Below are positions 41,504-49,614 of a DNA stretch of 64,000 nucleotides, piece after piece; within the stretch, counting starts at the first letter, position 1, and each line of letters opens with the position of its first letter. Position numbers and translations under genes: made by a program. The DNA is taken from NCBI RefSeq assembly GCF_030124145.1, contig NZ_JASKMS010000027.1:1-64000 (forward strand). The letters run 5' to 3'. This DNA is from Streptomyces sp. 378 (GTDB lineage Bacteria; Actinomycetota; Actinomycetes; Streptomycetales; Streptomycetaceae). The notes under the pieces were generated by a model that saw only the letters and a list, made by a program, of their open reading frames with translations, was not told where the DNA came from and searched no databases.

Positions 41504-42233
41504 GAGAGGTCACCTTCCACCAGGGCAGGAGCCGGTTCTCAACAGATTTCGGCGGTCTGTCCGCTGCGTGGGAGCCGGGCGCCGCGACGGGGAGCGTGAT
41601 GACGCGGAGCTGGATGAAGTCGATGTCGAGGCCGCTGTCGCCGCGGTGCTCGGTGATGCGGTCCGCGGCGATGTTGTTCAGGTATTTCTGGATCATCACG
41701 GCTCGTTCCGTGAGTGCCGTGTCGGCCTTCCCGTGGGTCTCGGTGTAGGTGGCCCAGGCACGGCGGAGAAGGTTCTGTGCCGTGTGGCTGGGGAACGCCT
41801 GGTGTTCGACGGCCTCGCTGTCCACGGCTGACAGGTCGAACCACGGACTGACCTGCATCGACCCGTGGGGGCCGACGTGCGCGGTTCTCGCCAGGACCTG
41901 CCGGTTGACGGAGTCGGGATTGGGCGCGAACAGTCGCCAGTTCTGTTCGAAGAGCGGGTAGACCCATGCGTCGATCTGCTGGCTGTACCGCCTGGAGACG
42001 GGGTTGGGCGGTGCCACATGAAAGAAAACGAGAACGACGTGGGCCAGAGTCGCGGCCAGGCAGAGGAACACGGTCGTGTGCAGTGCCGCTTTCAGTACGC
42101 GCACGCCTACGAGGCGTGGTCCGGGCGCGCCCGAACCACCGTGGCGTTCCCGCGGCGGATCGGAGTCGGACTGCTCACGTGCTTGCACGTCCGCTGATTC
42201 GATTCGGCTGGACACCGCCCACCTTGCCTTCAT
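41493..42233 (-). CDS. DUF5819 family membrane protein
   Basis: A 246-residue protein with one N-terminal transmembrane helix (ALHTTVFLCLAATLAHVVLVFFHVAP near 48-73) and a large extracellular domain. Conserved DUF5819 features: QQIDAWVYPLFEQNWRLFAPNPDSVNRQVLAR near 85-116, and DSGLDIDFIQLRVITLPV near 200-217. These proteins are encoded next to HTTM proteins in actinobacteria. ATG at 42233 chosen as the first with coding quality; frame is open to 42317. Function unknown, acting at the cell surface. Confidence 0.82.
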   Translation of the reverse strand: MKARWAVSSRIESADVQAREQSDSDPPRERHGGSGAPGPRLVGVRVLKAALHTTVFLCLAATLAHVVLVFFHVAPPNPVSRRYSQQIDAWVYPLFEQNWRLFAPNPDSVNRQVLARTAHVGPHGSMQVSPWFDLSAVDSEAVEHQAFPSHTAQNLLRRAWATYTETHGKADTALTERAVMIQKYLNNIAADRITEHRGDSGLDIDFIQLRVITLPVAAPGSHAADRPPKSVENRLLPWWKVTSHEK

Positions 42234-42352
42234 GTCTGCTGTCCGTGATCGGTATTCATGGGGAGACGCGTCGGCGGCGCGCGGCGGAATCGATGTGATT
42301 CCGCCGCGCGCCGTCATCCGGTGAAGGGACTCATCGCAGCCCGATGGACTGC

Positions 42353-43678
42353 CTAGTTCTTGGCGTCCTCGTGTTCCGCGGTCTTCGGCGCGTCGCCGTA
42401 GCCGTAGCTGCCGGGGAACTTGTCAGGCCCCATGCCGTAACCGTGGGCCGGCTTGCCGGGCATTCCCGCATGTCCCTTGCCGGGTTTGCCGCCCTCGTCA
42501 TGGCCGGCTCCGTGGCCGTCACCGGGCTTGCCGCCAGGACCGTCCCCGTGGCCGGGTCCACCGGGCTTGCCGTCGTGACCGCCGGTGTTCCCGGAGGTGT
42601 TGCCCGAGGTGTTTCCGGCGGTGACGTTGTTCCCACCGGTGTTTCCGGCGGTGACGTTGTTCCCACCGGTGTTGCCCGCCGTGTTGCCCGCCGTGTTGCC
42701 CGCCGTGTTGCCGGACGTGTTGCCGGACGTGTTCCCGGAGGTGACCCCCACGGTGCCCCCGCCGGTGACGAGCGGCCCGCCCAGGAGGCCGCCGCCGATC
42801 AGGCCGGTGGTCGTGCCGGTGGTGGTCCCGACCGTCGTACCGGTGGTGGTCCCGACCGTCGTACCGGTCGTGGTCCCGGTCGTCGTGCCGGTGGTGGTCC
42901 CGGACGTGGTTCCGGAGGTCGCGGTCGAGCAGTTGCCCGGGAAGATCCTGTTGTTGTCGAGCGTCACGGCGCCGTTGCGGGCCAGCGCTCGGCCCTCGAT
43001 GTTCGTCCCCGTGGTCACGCTGATCGAGGTCAGCGCCATGAGCGTGCCGACGAACGTCGAGTCGGTGCCGAGCGTGGCCGAACTTCCGATCTGCCAGTAC
43101 ACGTTGCACGCCGAGGCGCCGTTCGTCAGCAGCACCCGGCTGGAGGAGGCCGTCGTCAGGGCCTCGGGGATCTGGAACACCCAGACGGCGTTCGGGTTCC
43201 CGCCGGCGTTCAGGATCAGGTCACCGGTGAGTCCCACACCGGACGAAGCGGTGTAGACACCCGGGAGCAAAGTCTGGCCGGCACCGATTCCCGCCGCGAG
43301 GGCGAAGTCGGTGGCCTGGCTCGCGGCGTTGTTGTACGCCGTGACCAGGTCGCTCTTGGCGATGTTCGCCACCTGATCCGCGGCGTGCACGGCACCGAGT
43401 ACCTGGCCCGGTGGGAACCCGCTGATGGCCGTCCCGGGACTCACTCCGAGATCCTGACTGAGCAGTGAGGGGCCGGTGTTGGTGACCTCGGAACCTGCCA
43501 GAACCGAGAAACTGGCAGCCGTACCCAGTGGAACGGGTGTCGCGATCGCCTGCGCCGGCGTCGGCACGACAGCGACCATTACAGCAGCGACCGTCGCGGC
43601 GAGGCCCGTGGTCAGCCATCCGGTCAAACCGCGGCATCTGGGTGCCTTGGGGAATTTCAGCTTCATTCGAGAGGCCAT
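42353..43678 (-). CDS. Secreted ice-binding-like (DUF3494) protein with repeat tail
   Basis: A 441-residue exported protein. Signal peptide ends AQA near residue 42. The DUF3494 beta-helix domain (about 45-245) has VPLGTAASFSVLAGSEVTNTGPSLLSQDLGVSPG, LLPGVYTASSGVGLTGDLIL and VWQIGSSATLGTDSTFVGTLMALTSIS-like repeats. The tail is a Thr/Gly repeat (TTGTTTGT), then Asn/Gly repeats (GNTSGNTAGN), then a Gly/His/Lys/Pro region. It could be a surface adhesion or ice-active protein. ATG at 43678 or 43666; AGGAAA overlaps the first. The upstream 150 bases are unusually AT-rich. Confidence 0.85.
   Translation of the reverse strand: MASRMKLKFPKAPRCRGLTGWLTTGLAATVAAVMVAVVPTPAQAIATPVPLGTAASFSVLAGSEVTNTGPSLLSQDLGVSPGTAISGFPPGQVLGAVHAADQVANIAKSDLVTAYNNAASQATDFALAAGIGAGQTLLPGVYTASSGVGLTGDLILNAGGNPNAVWVFQIPEALTTASSSRVLLTNGASACNVYWQIGSSATLGTDSTFVGTLMALTSISVTTGTNIEGRALARNGAVTLDNNRIFPGNCSTATSGTTSGTTTGTTTGTTTGTTVGTTTGTTVGTTTGTTTGLIGGGLLGGPLVTGGGTVGVTSGNTSGNTSGNTAGNTAGNTAGNTGGNNVTAGNTGGNNVTAGNTSGNTSGNTGGHDGKPGGPGHGDGPGGKPGDGHGAGHDEGGKPGKGHAGMPGKPAHGYGMGPDKFPGSYGYGDAPKTAEHEDAKN
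42583..42928 (-). repeat. Two in-frame microrepeat blocks in the ice-binding-like gene
   Basis: Block one (42583-42740) is repeats of Gly-Asn-Thr and Ala/Ser codons (GNTSGNTAGNTGGNNVTAGN). Block two (42806-42928) is repeats of Thr-Thr-Gly-Thr (TTGTTVGTTTGT). Within block one a 30-base unit encoding GGNNVTAGNT occurs twice in direct tandem. Confidence 0.9.
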
Positions 43679-44485
43679 TTCCTGTGGAGGGGCCGTGGGC
43701 TGCCGGGCCTTGGTTCCTGCCCGGGGAGCCTTAAGAATTGGTGGAATATTACGCGGGAATGCGTACAAGCGGCATTTATTGCAGGCGGGTCGTGTGCAGT
43801 TTGGATGTAGGCACTCCAATGCGTGAAAGTATTCTTCAATTCGTATTTACAGTTGAAGGAGGCGGTTGTCCGGGAGTGAGCGCTCCGACGTTTCGCGCTT
43901 CGCGCCGCGGTGTGGCCCGCATCGAAGTCGACCGGACGGACGGTCGCCTGTTCGGAGCGAAAGGATGGAAAGGTCCATAATGTGACAGGGGGTCGTCTGG
44001 GCCTCGTGGGAGGTGTATCCCGATGACTGAGAGCACCGGCGTGAGGCGCGGTGGAGCGGCCGGCTTTCGCGGCCGGAGGACCCTTGCCGATGTAGACGAA
44101 AATCGCCGGCATGGCGGCCCGTGAGGTGTCCGGCGTCCATGCCCTGGGCAGTGGGCCGGCCCGTGCGATGGGGGCATGCGGGAACGGGTGCCTGGTGCCG
44201 TGCCGTGCCGTCCTGTTCTAGGACAGCCGCAATGGAATCTGCCCGCGGCAATGTGCCGCACAGGCGGAGATGCCGACCGCAGGTTGCGGTGACGCCCTCG
44301 CCGAAGCCGAAGCGAAGGCCGAGTAGGCGGATCCGACGGCGCCCTGCCCACCACCCAGGCCCCACATCGGCACCCCCCGGCAAAGCCGATGTGCCCTCAA
44401 TGTGCCCTGGCCGCCTGACAACCCTCCCCGGCACGAAAAAGGGCGAGACCCGAAGATCCCGCCCCGACCCCGTCGAAATCCAGGC
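43679..44485. other. Gene-free region of mixed base composition
   Basis: About 800 bases without a supported gene. The part next to the ice-binding-like gene (43735-43860) is AT-rich and likely its promoter. Further right the GC rises. Near 44390-44410 the segment ATGTGCCCT occurs twice, 11 bases apart, followed by GCACGAAAAAGGGCGAGACCC; similar sequence follows integrase genes in Streptomyces, but no integrase is present. Confidence 0.4.
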
Positions 44486-44917
44486 TCAGGGCCACACCAA
44501 GCAATACGGCTGATGCCCCGCCTCATGCAGCCGGTGGCTGAAGTCCTGCCACTCGTGCAGCAGTTGGTAGACGTTGAACGCGTCGCGGGGGCCGCCGCGG
44601 TCCGGGACCGTCGACCAGATGAAGGCCGCCGCGCCGACCGCTTCCTCGCCGATGCCGCGCAGGGGGTCGACGACCGTCATGGGCAACTTGACCACCGCGT
44701 AGTCGGGGTGCAGGACGACCAGTTCCAGGGGCGGGACCTTGTGCAGGGGGACGCCCTCGATGCCCGTGAGGACCATCGCCGCCATGGTCTCCGGCTTGAT
44801 CTTCGTGAACATGCCGTTCATACCGAGCTCGTCGCCGCCGAGTTCCTCGGGACGCATCGAGATCGGGACGCGGGCCGCGGTCGCACCGTCGGGGGCGCCG
44901 AAGTACTTGTACGTCAC
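44486..44917 (-). CDS. Conserved hypothetical protein
   Basis: A 143-residue protein starting MTYKYFGAPDGATAARVPIS. It has VVLHPDYAVVKLPMTVVDPLRGIGEEAVGAAAFIWSTVPDRGG in the middle and ends EWQDFSHRLHEAGHQPYCLVWP. I do not recognise a named family. It lies beside hemL as in other Streptomyces. The GTG start at 44917 overlaps the stop of a small upstream ORF by 4 bases (GTGA). The frame is open upstream to 45127 but that part is Arg-rich shadow sequence. Confidence 0.75.
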   Translation of the reverse strand: MTYKYFGAPDGATAARVPISMRPEELGGDELGMNGMFTKIKPETMAAMVLTGIEGVPLHKVPPLELVVLHPDYAVVKLPMTVVDPLRGIGEEAVGAAAFIWSTVPDRGGPRDAFNVYQLLHEWQDFSHRLHEAGHQPYCLVWP

Positions 44918-45135
44918 CCCCACCCGACCACCATTCCCGCTGCTCCCGGCCCGAAGATCGTCCACCCGCCGTTCAGTACGTCCGGCGGCCCGCTCCGGTT
45001 CACTCGGTGGACCCTGGGTCTGACGCGGCTCCTGAGCGTCCTCCGCCTCGCGCCGGTGCCTTCCCCGCCGGGCACGCCGAGGACCGAGGTCGTCAGTCCC
45101 CTCACCCAGTCCGCCACCGCGATGCATATCTCCAC
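44914..45135 (-). CDS. Small hypothetical protein, coupled to the next gene
   Basis: A 73-residue ORF starting GTG (MEICIAVADWVRGLTTSVLGV) and ending GMVVGWG. Support is the GTGA overlap with the next gene, G/C-rich third positions and a protein-like N-terminus. Against it are a weak ribosome-binding site and no recognised family. It would be the first gene of a two-gene unit. Confidence 0.4.
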   Translation of the reverse strand: MEICIAVADWVRGLTTSVLGVPGGEGTGARRRTLRSRVRPRVHRVNRSGPPDVLNGGWTIFGPGAAGMVVGWG

Positions 45136-45432
45136 CCGACTGCTTTTCTAGGACGCGTCGCCCCTGCCGCGCAACCCGATCATCGTGTCAGTGACCTCCC
45201 CCACGGCCGCCCGCCGAAACGTGCGCTGAAACATCTGACCGCGGGAGCTTCGCAGCCTCCGACCACCCCTGGCCGCTTGAGCTGTGTGTATCGGGTACCA
45301 GTCTCGCAGACGACGGGCGCCGGGGGGCCGGTTGTCCCACGCCCCGTCCGCCCACCCCCCTGGCCTACCCTGAACAAGTCATTGGCACCCGGAGCCCGAC
45401 TACGTCGGAGAAGGTCGGAGAAGTCGCAGGTC

Positions 45433-46749
45433 ATGAGCGAACTGGCATATCCGTATGAAGCACCGGCCTCGCAGGCTCTTTTCGACCGTGCGGAGGCCGT
45501 CACGCCCGGCGGCGTGAACTCACCGGTGCGGGCCTTCCGAGCCGTCGGCGGCACACCGCGGTTCATGGTGTCCGGCACCGGCCCGTATCTGACCGACGCG
45601 GACGGACGGGAGTACGTCGACCTCGTCTGCTCCTGGGGGCCCATGATCCTCGGGCACGCGCACCCCGAGGTCATCGCCGCCGTGCAGGACGCCGTCGCCC
45701 GCGGCACGTCCTTCGGGACGCCCGGCGAGGGGGAGGTCGCGCTCGCCGAGGAGATGGTCTCCCGCGTCGCGCCGCTGGAGCAGGTGCGGCTCGTGTCCAG
45801 CGGGACCGAGGCGACCATGTCCGCGATCCGGCTCGCGCGCGGGTTCACGCAGCGAGCCAAGGTGATCAAGTTCGCCGGGTGTTACCACGGGCACGTCGAC
45901 TCGCTGCTCGCCGCGGCCGGCAGCGGGGTGGCGACCTTCGCGCTGCCCGACACCCCGGGCGTCACCGGCGCCCAGGCCGGGGACACCATCGTCCTGCCGT
46001 ACAACGACCTCGACGCCGTCCGCGAGGCCTTCCGGGCCCACCCGGGCGAGATCGCCTGCGTGATCACCGAGGCCTCCCCGGGCAACATGGGCGTCGTACC
46101 GCCCGCGGACGGCTTCAACCAGGGCCTGAAGGACATCTGCTCCGAGAACGGCGCCCTCTACATCTCCGACGAGGTCATGACCGGTTTCCGGACCAGCCGG
46201 GCCGGGTGGTTCGGCGTCGACGGGGTGGTCCCCGACCTGATGACCTTCGGCAAGGTCATGGGCGGCGGCTTCCCCGCGGCGGCCTTCGGTGGACGCGCGG
46301 ACGTCATGGCCCACCTCGCCCCGGCCGGGCCCGTCTACCAGGCCGGCACCCTCTCCGGTAACCCCGTCGCCACCGCGGCCGGGCTCGCCCAGCTGCGGCT
46401 CCTCGACGACGCCGCGTACGCCAAGGTCGACGCCGTGTCGAAGGAGATCCAGGGGCTCGTCACCGGGGCCCTGACCAAGGAGGGCGTCGCGCACCGGCTG
46501 CAGACCGCGTCCAACATGTTCTCCGTGTTCTTCACCGACCGGCCCGTGCGCGACTACGAGGACGCCAAGGCGCAGGAGTCCTTCCGCTACACCGCCTTCT
46601 TCCACTCGCTGCTCGCGAACGGCGTCTACCTGCCGCCGTCCTCCTTCGAGTCCTGGTTCGTGTCCGCCGCGCACGACGAGCGGGCCGTGCAGCGGATCGC
46701 CGACGCCGTCCCGGCGGCTGCCCGCGCGGCGGCGGAGGCGACGGCATGA
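45433..46749 (+). CDS. hemL: Glutamate-1-semialdehyde 2,1-aminomutase
   Basis: A 438-residue PLP enzyme that moves the amino group of glutamate-1-semialdehyde to give 5-aminolevulinate, the product used by HemB. Class III aminotransferase features: FDRAEAVTPGGVNSPVRAF near 17-35, SSGTEATMSAIRLARGFT near 124-141, CYHGHVDSLL, ISDEVMTGFR near 245-254, and the PLP Lys in LMTFGKVMGGGFPAAAFGG near 270-288. ATG is preceded by AGGTC with an AAGTCGCAGG context. It overlaps the next gene by 4 bases. Confidence 0.97.
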   Translation: MSELAYPYEAPASQALFDRAEAVTPGGVNSPVRAFRAVGGTPRFMVSGTGPYLTDADGREYVDLVCSWGPMILGHAHPEVIAAVQDAVARGTSFGTPGEGEVALAEEMVSRVAPLEQVRLVSSGTEATMSAIRLARGFTQRAKVIKFAGCYHGHVDSLLAAAGSGVATFALPDTPGVTGAQAGDTIVLPYNDLDAVREAFRAHPGEIACVITEASPGNMGVVPPADGFNQGLKDICSENGALYISDEVMTGFRTSRAGWFGVDGVVPDLMTFGKVMGGGFPAAAFGGRADVMAHLAPAGPVYQAGTLSGNPVATAAGLAQLRLLDDAAYAKVDAVSKEIQGLVTGALTKEGVAHRLQTASNMFSVFFTDRPVRDYEDAKAQESFRYTAFFHSLLANGVYLPPSSFESWFVSAAHDERAVQRIADAVPAAARAAAEATA

Positions 46750-47444
46750 GCGACGGGAAGAACAACAGCGCCGAGGACATCACCGTCGTCCACCTCATGC
46801 GGCACGGCGAGGTCGCCAACCCGGACGGCATCCTCTACGGCCGGCTGCCCGGCTACCACCTCTCCGACCTGGGCCGCCGCATGGCAGACCGGGTCGCCGA
46901 GCACCTGTCCGGCCGCGATGTGACGCATGTCGTCGCCTCGCCGCTGGAGCGTGCGCAGGAGACGGCCGAGCCGATCGCCAAGGCGCACGGGCTGGACCTC
47001 GCCACCGACGAGCGGCTGATCGAGGCCGAGAACATCTTCCAGGGCAAGACGTTCGGGGTCGGGGACGGGGCGCTGCGCAAGCCCGGCAACTGGAAGCACC
47101 TGGCCAACCCGTTCCGGCCGTCCTGGGGCGAGCCGTACGTCGACCAGGTCGTCCGCATGATGAGCGCGCTGGGCGCGGCGAAGGACAGGGCCCGCGGGCA
47201 CGAGGCGGTCGTGGTCAGCCACCAGCTGCCCATCTGGATCGTCCGGTCGTACGTGGAACGCCGCCGCCTCTGGCACGACCCGCGCAAGCGCCAGTGCACG
47301 CTCGCCTCCCTGACGACGTTCACGTACCGGGGCGACCGCATCGTCTCCGTCGGCTACTCCGAACCGGCCCGTGACCTGGTCCCCGCACACCTCCTCGCGG
47401 GCGCGAAGCCGACCAAGGGCCAGGGCAAGGCCTTCGGCGCGTAG
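46746..47444 (+). CDS. Histidine phosphatase family protein
   Basis: A 232-residue phosphoglycerate-mutase-like phosphatase. The catalytic LMRHGEVANP is near residues 17-26, HVVASPLERAQETAEPIA near 62-79, and the second His in EAVVVSHQLPIWIV near 153-166. Substrate unknown; in Streptomyces it is always coupled to hemL. The ATG overlaps the hemL stop (ATGA). Confidence 0.93.
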   Translation: MSDGKNNSAEDITVVHLMRHGEVANPDGILYGRLPGYHLSDLGRRMADRVAEHLSGRDVTHVVASPLERAQETAEPIAKAHGLDLATDERLIEAENIFQGKTFGVGDGALRKPGNWKHLANPFRPSWGEPYVDQVVRMMSALGAAKDRARGHEAVVVSHQLPIWIVRSYVERRRLWHDPRKRQCTLASLTTFTYRGDRIVSVGYSEPARDLVPAHLLAGAKPTKGQGKAFGA

Positions 47445-47556
47445 CGGGCAGCGCGTAGCTCGCGCGTGGCCCGCGGGTGGCCGGCGGAGCGGCCGACTCG
47501 CGGGCCGTCCACGGCCGACGGCCGACGGTCGTCAGCCGTGCGGTCCGGCACCGGGG

Positions 47557-47768
47557 TTGGACACCCTCAGCTCCGGTCTCGGACGCGCACCGGCGGCCGG
47601 GGCGGCCGCAGAAGCGCATGACCTCGCGGCCTGGCGGCCTGGCGGGTCCTGCCGGGCCTGGGCTGGACACCCCCAGCCCCGGCTACGGAGAACGCGCACC
47701 GGCGGCGGCCGGGGTGGCGGCGGAAACGCATGACATGGCGGCCTCGACGCCCGGCGGGCCCTGCCCGG
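47557..47768. repeat. Two ~106-bp imperfect direct repeats
   Basis: Copy one starts TTGGACACCCTCAGCTCCGG at 47557 and copy two CTGGACACCCCCAGCCCCGG at 47663. The similarity continues through GCGCACCGGCGG, GGCCGGGG and GCGCATGAC/ACGCATGAC to the CCTGCC region. No gene covers them; they lie after the histidine phosphatase gene. Confidence 0.7.
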
Positions 47769-47879
47769 GCCATCCGCGCAGCTCCAGGCCCGGCTTCCTG
47801 CGCGCGACCCGGGCACCCCGCGCCCGCTGCCGGGAGCGGCGGCCGGTGGGTGTTCGGAAGCGGGCCGGGTGCCCGGCTG

Positions 47880-48052
47880 TCGTCGCGCATCGCGGACGCG
47901 TACGTGCGTCCGGGTAGGCGAGGGGAGGCGCGTGAGGCGTCGTCGCGCGGACGCGTACCTGCGTCCGGGGAGGTGGCGGGAGGCGCGTGTGGCGGTCGTC
48001 GCGCGGACGCGTATCTGTGTCCGGGCAGGCGGCGGAAGCGCGTAAGCTCGCG
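47880..48052. repeat. Three tandem ~57-bp imperfect repeats
   Basis: Units start GTCGTCGCGC at about 47880, 47939 and 47996. Each continues GGACGCGTA(C/T), TGCGTCCGGG or TGTGTCCGGG, AGGCG/AGGTGG, and GGAGGCGCGTG or GGAAGCGCGTA. The array is in an 800-base gene-free stretch between the phosphatase and the deacetylase-like gene. Confidence 0.75.
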
Positions 48053-48249
48053 GGCTCGTCGCCCGAGTGGTCGGCGCGGGCGGGGCGCCCCGCGCGGGGC
48101 GTTGGAGAGGCGTGAAAGCGCCTGCCGTTCGGCACCTTCTGATCGTTTACGACTCTTTCGTTACGGAATCTGCGCATATCAGCGGAACCTCCTCGTTCTT
48201 CACGACCTCTCTCTGGGTGACCAGCACGACGTGACGAATCGGGGATGCC

Positions 48250-49548
48250 ATGCGCGCTCTCTCCCGCAGGGGAATGCTCGGAATCGGCGCGGGAGCCGCC
48301 GCCGCTGTCTCGCTCGCCGGCTGCGGCGGTCTCACGGGCTCGGACGATTCCGGCCACGCCGACGGTTCCGGCGGCGACTCCGCCCGGGACGGATCGAAGC
48401 CGAAGCCCAAGCCCGCAGCCCGCCCCATCGGCGACGGCTCCACCGCCCACACCGGCAAGCAGCCGCACCAGCCCGCGAAGCCGGAGCCGCTGGAGCCGGG
48501 CCAGACCCCGCCGCAGTTCGTCGTGTTCTCCTGGGACGGCGCCGGGGAGGTCGGCAACGGTCTCTTCCCGCGCTTCCTGGACCTCGCCAAGGAGCACGGC
48601 GCGAGCATGACCTTCTTCCTGTCCGGGCTGTATCTGCTGCCCGAGTCGAAGAAGCGCCTCTACGACCCGCCGAACAACCCGCGCGGCGCCTCCGACATCG
48701 GCTACCTCACCGACGCGCACATCAAGGACACGCTGAAGAACGTCCGCCGCGCCTGGCTGGAGGGCCACGAGATCGGCACCCACTTCAACGGGCACTTCTG
48801 CGGTGAGTCCCACGGCTCGGTCAAGAACTGGACGCCCCAGCAGTGGCGCAGCGAGATCGACCAGGCGAAGTCCTTCGTGAAGGAATGGCGCACCAACACC
48901 GGCTGGACCGACCTGCCGTCTCTGCCGTTCGACTACGACAAGGAACTCGTCGGCGGCCGTACGCCCTGTCTGCTCGGCCAGGACAATCTGCTGCCCACCG
49001 CCCGCGAGCTCGGCTGGCGCTACGACGCCTCCTCGCCCGGCGGCCTCCAGGTCTGGCCGCGCAAGCGGCAGGGCATATGGGACCTGCCCCTCCAGCAGAT
49101 ACCTTTCCCCGGGCGCGGCTTCGAGGTCCTGTCGATGGACTACAACATGCTGGCCAACCAGTCCCTCAACTCCACCAAGGCCCCGGCCCACAACTACCCG
49201 GGCTGGCGGAAGCAGTCGGCCCAGGCGTACATCCAGGGCTTCAAGCGGGCATACGAGACAAACCGGGCACCGCTCTTCATCGGCAACCACTTCGAGCAGT
49301 GGAACGGCGGCCTCTACATGGACGCCGTCGAAGAGGCCTTCAAGCACATGGCGCGGGAGAAGGAGAAAGGCGCGGATGTGCGTCTCGTCTCCTTCCGGCA
49401 GTTCACCGACTGGCTGGACGTGCAGAAGCCCGAGGTGCTCGAAAAGTTCCGCACGCTCGGCGTGGGACAGCAGCCGGCCGGTGGCTGGCGGGAGTTCACC
49501 GGCCGGACCGCCACGCCGAGCGGAGACGCCTCGAGGAACGCCGCCTGA
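48250..49548 (+). CDS. Secreted polysaccharide-deacetylase-like lipoprotein
   Basis: A 432-residue exported protein. The signal RRGMLGIGAGAAAAVSLAGC combines a twin-arginine motif and a lipobox. After a Pro/Lys spacer a NodB-like fold begins with FVVFSWDGAGEV near 93 (in place of the usual TFDDG) and continues GASMTFFLSGLYLL, GHEIGTHFNGHFCG near 175 with the metal His pair, then FEVLSMDYNMLANQ and APLFIGNHFEQWNGGLYMDAV. Deacetylase chemistry on cell-wall glycan is inferred; the altered Asp motif is noted. ATG at 48250; cytochrome c genes follow. Confidence 0.82.
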   Translation: MRALSRRGMLGIGAGAAAAVSLAGCGGLTGSDDSGHADGSGGDSARDGSKPKPKPAARPIGDGSTAHTGKQPHQPAKPEPLEPGQTPPQFVVFSWDGAGEVGNGLFPRFLDLAKEHGASMTFFLSGLYLLPESKKRLYDPPNNPRGASDIGYLTDAHIKDTLKNVRRAWLEGHEIGTHFNGHFCGESHGSVKNWTPQQWRSEIDQAKSFVKEWRTNTGWTDLPSLPFDYDKELVGGRTPCLLGQDNLLPTARELGWRYDASSPGGLQVWPRKRQGIWDLPLQQIPFPGRGFEVLSMDYNMLANQSLNSTKAPAHNYPGWRKQSAQAYIQGFKRAYETNRAPLFIGNHFEQWNGGLYMDAVEEAFKHMAREKEKGADVRLVSFRQFTDWLDVQKPEVLEKFRTLGVGQQPAGGWREFTGRTATPSGDASRNAA

Positions 49549-49614
49549 AATGCGGTTTTCCGCCCGCAAGGGGGGTGGGCGAGAACCCCAGAACGGGCAT
49601 GCGAAACTTTTCAC

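Noticed and set aside
44380..44490. A tRNA gene as an attachment site
   Set aside because: No cloverleaf arms, TTC loop or acceptor stem can be formed; only short repeats are present.
47880..48052. CRISPR-like array
   Set aside because: The repeats are directly adjacent, imperfect and without unique spacers, and no cas genes are present.
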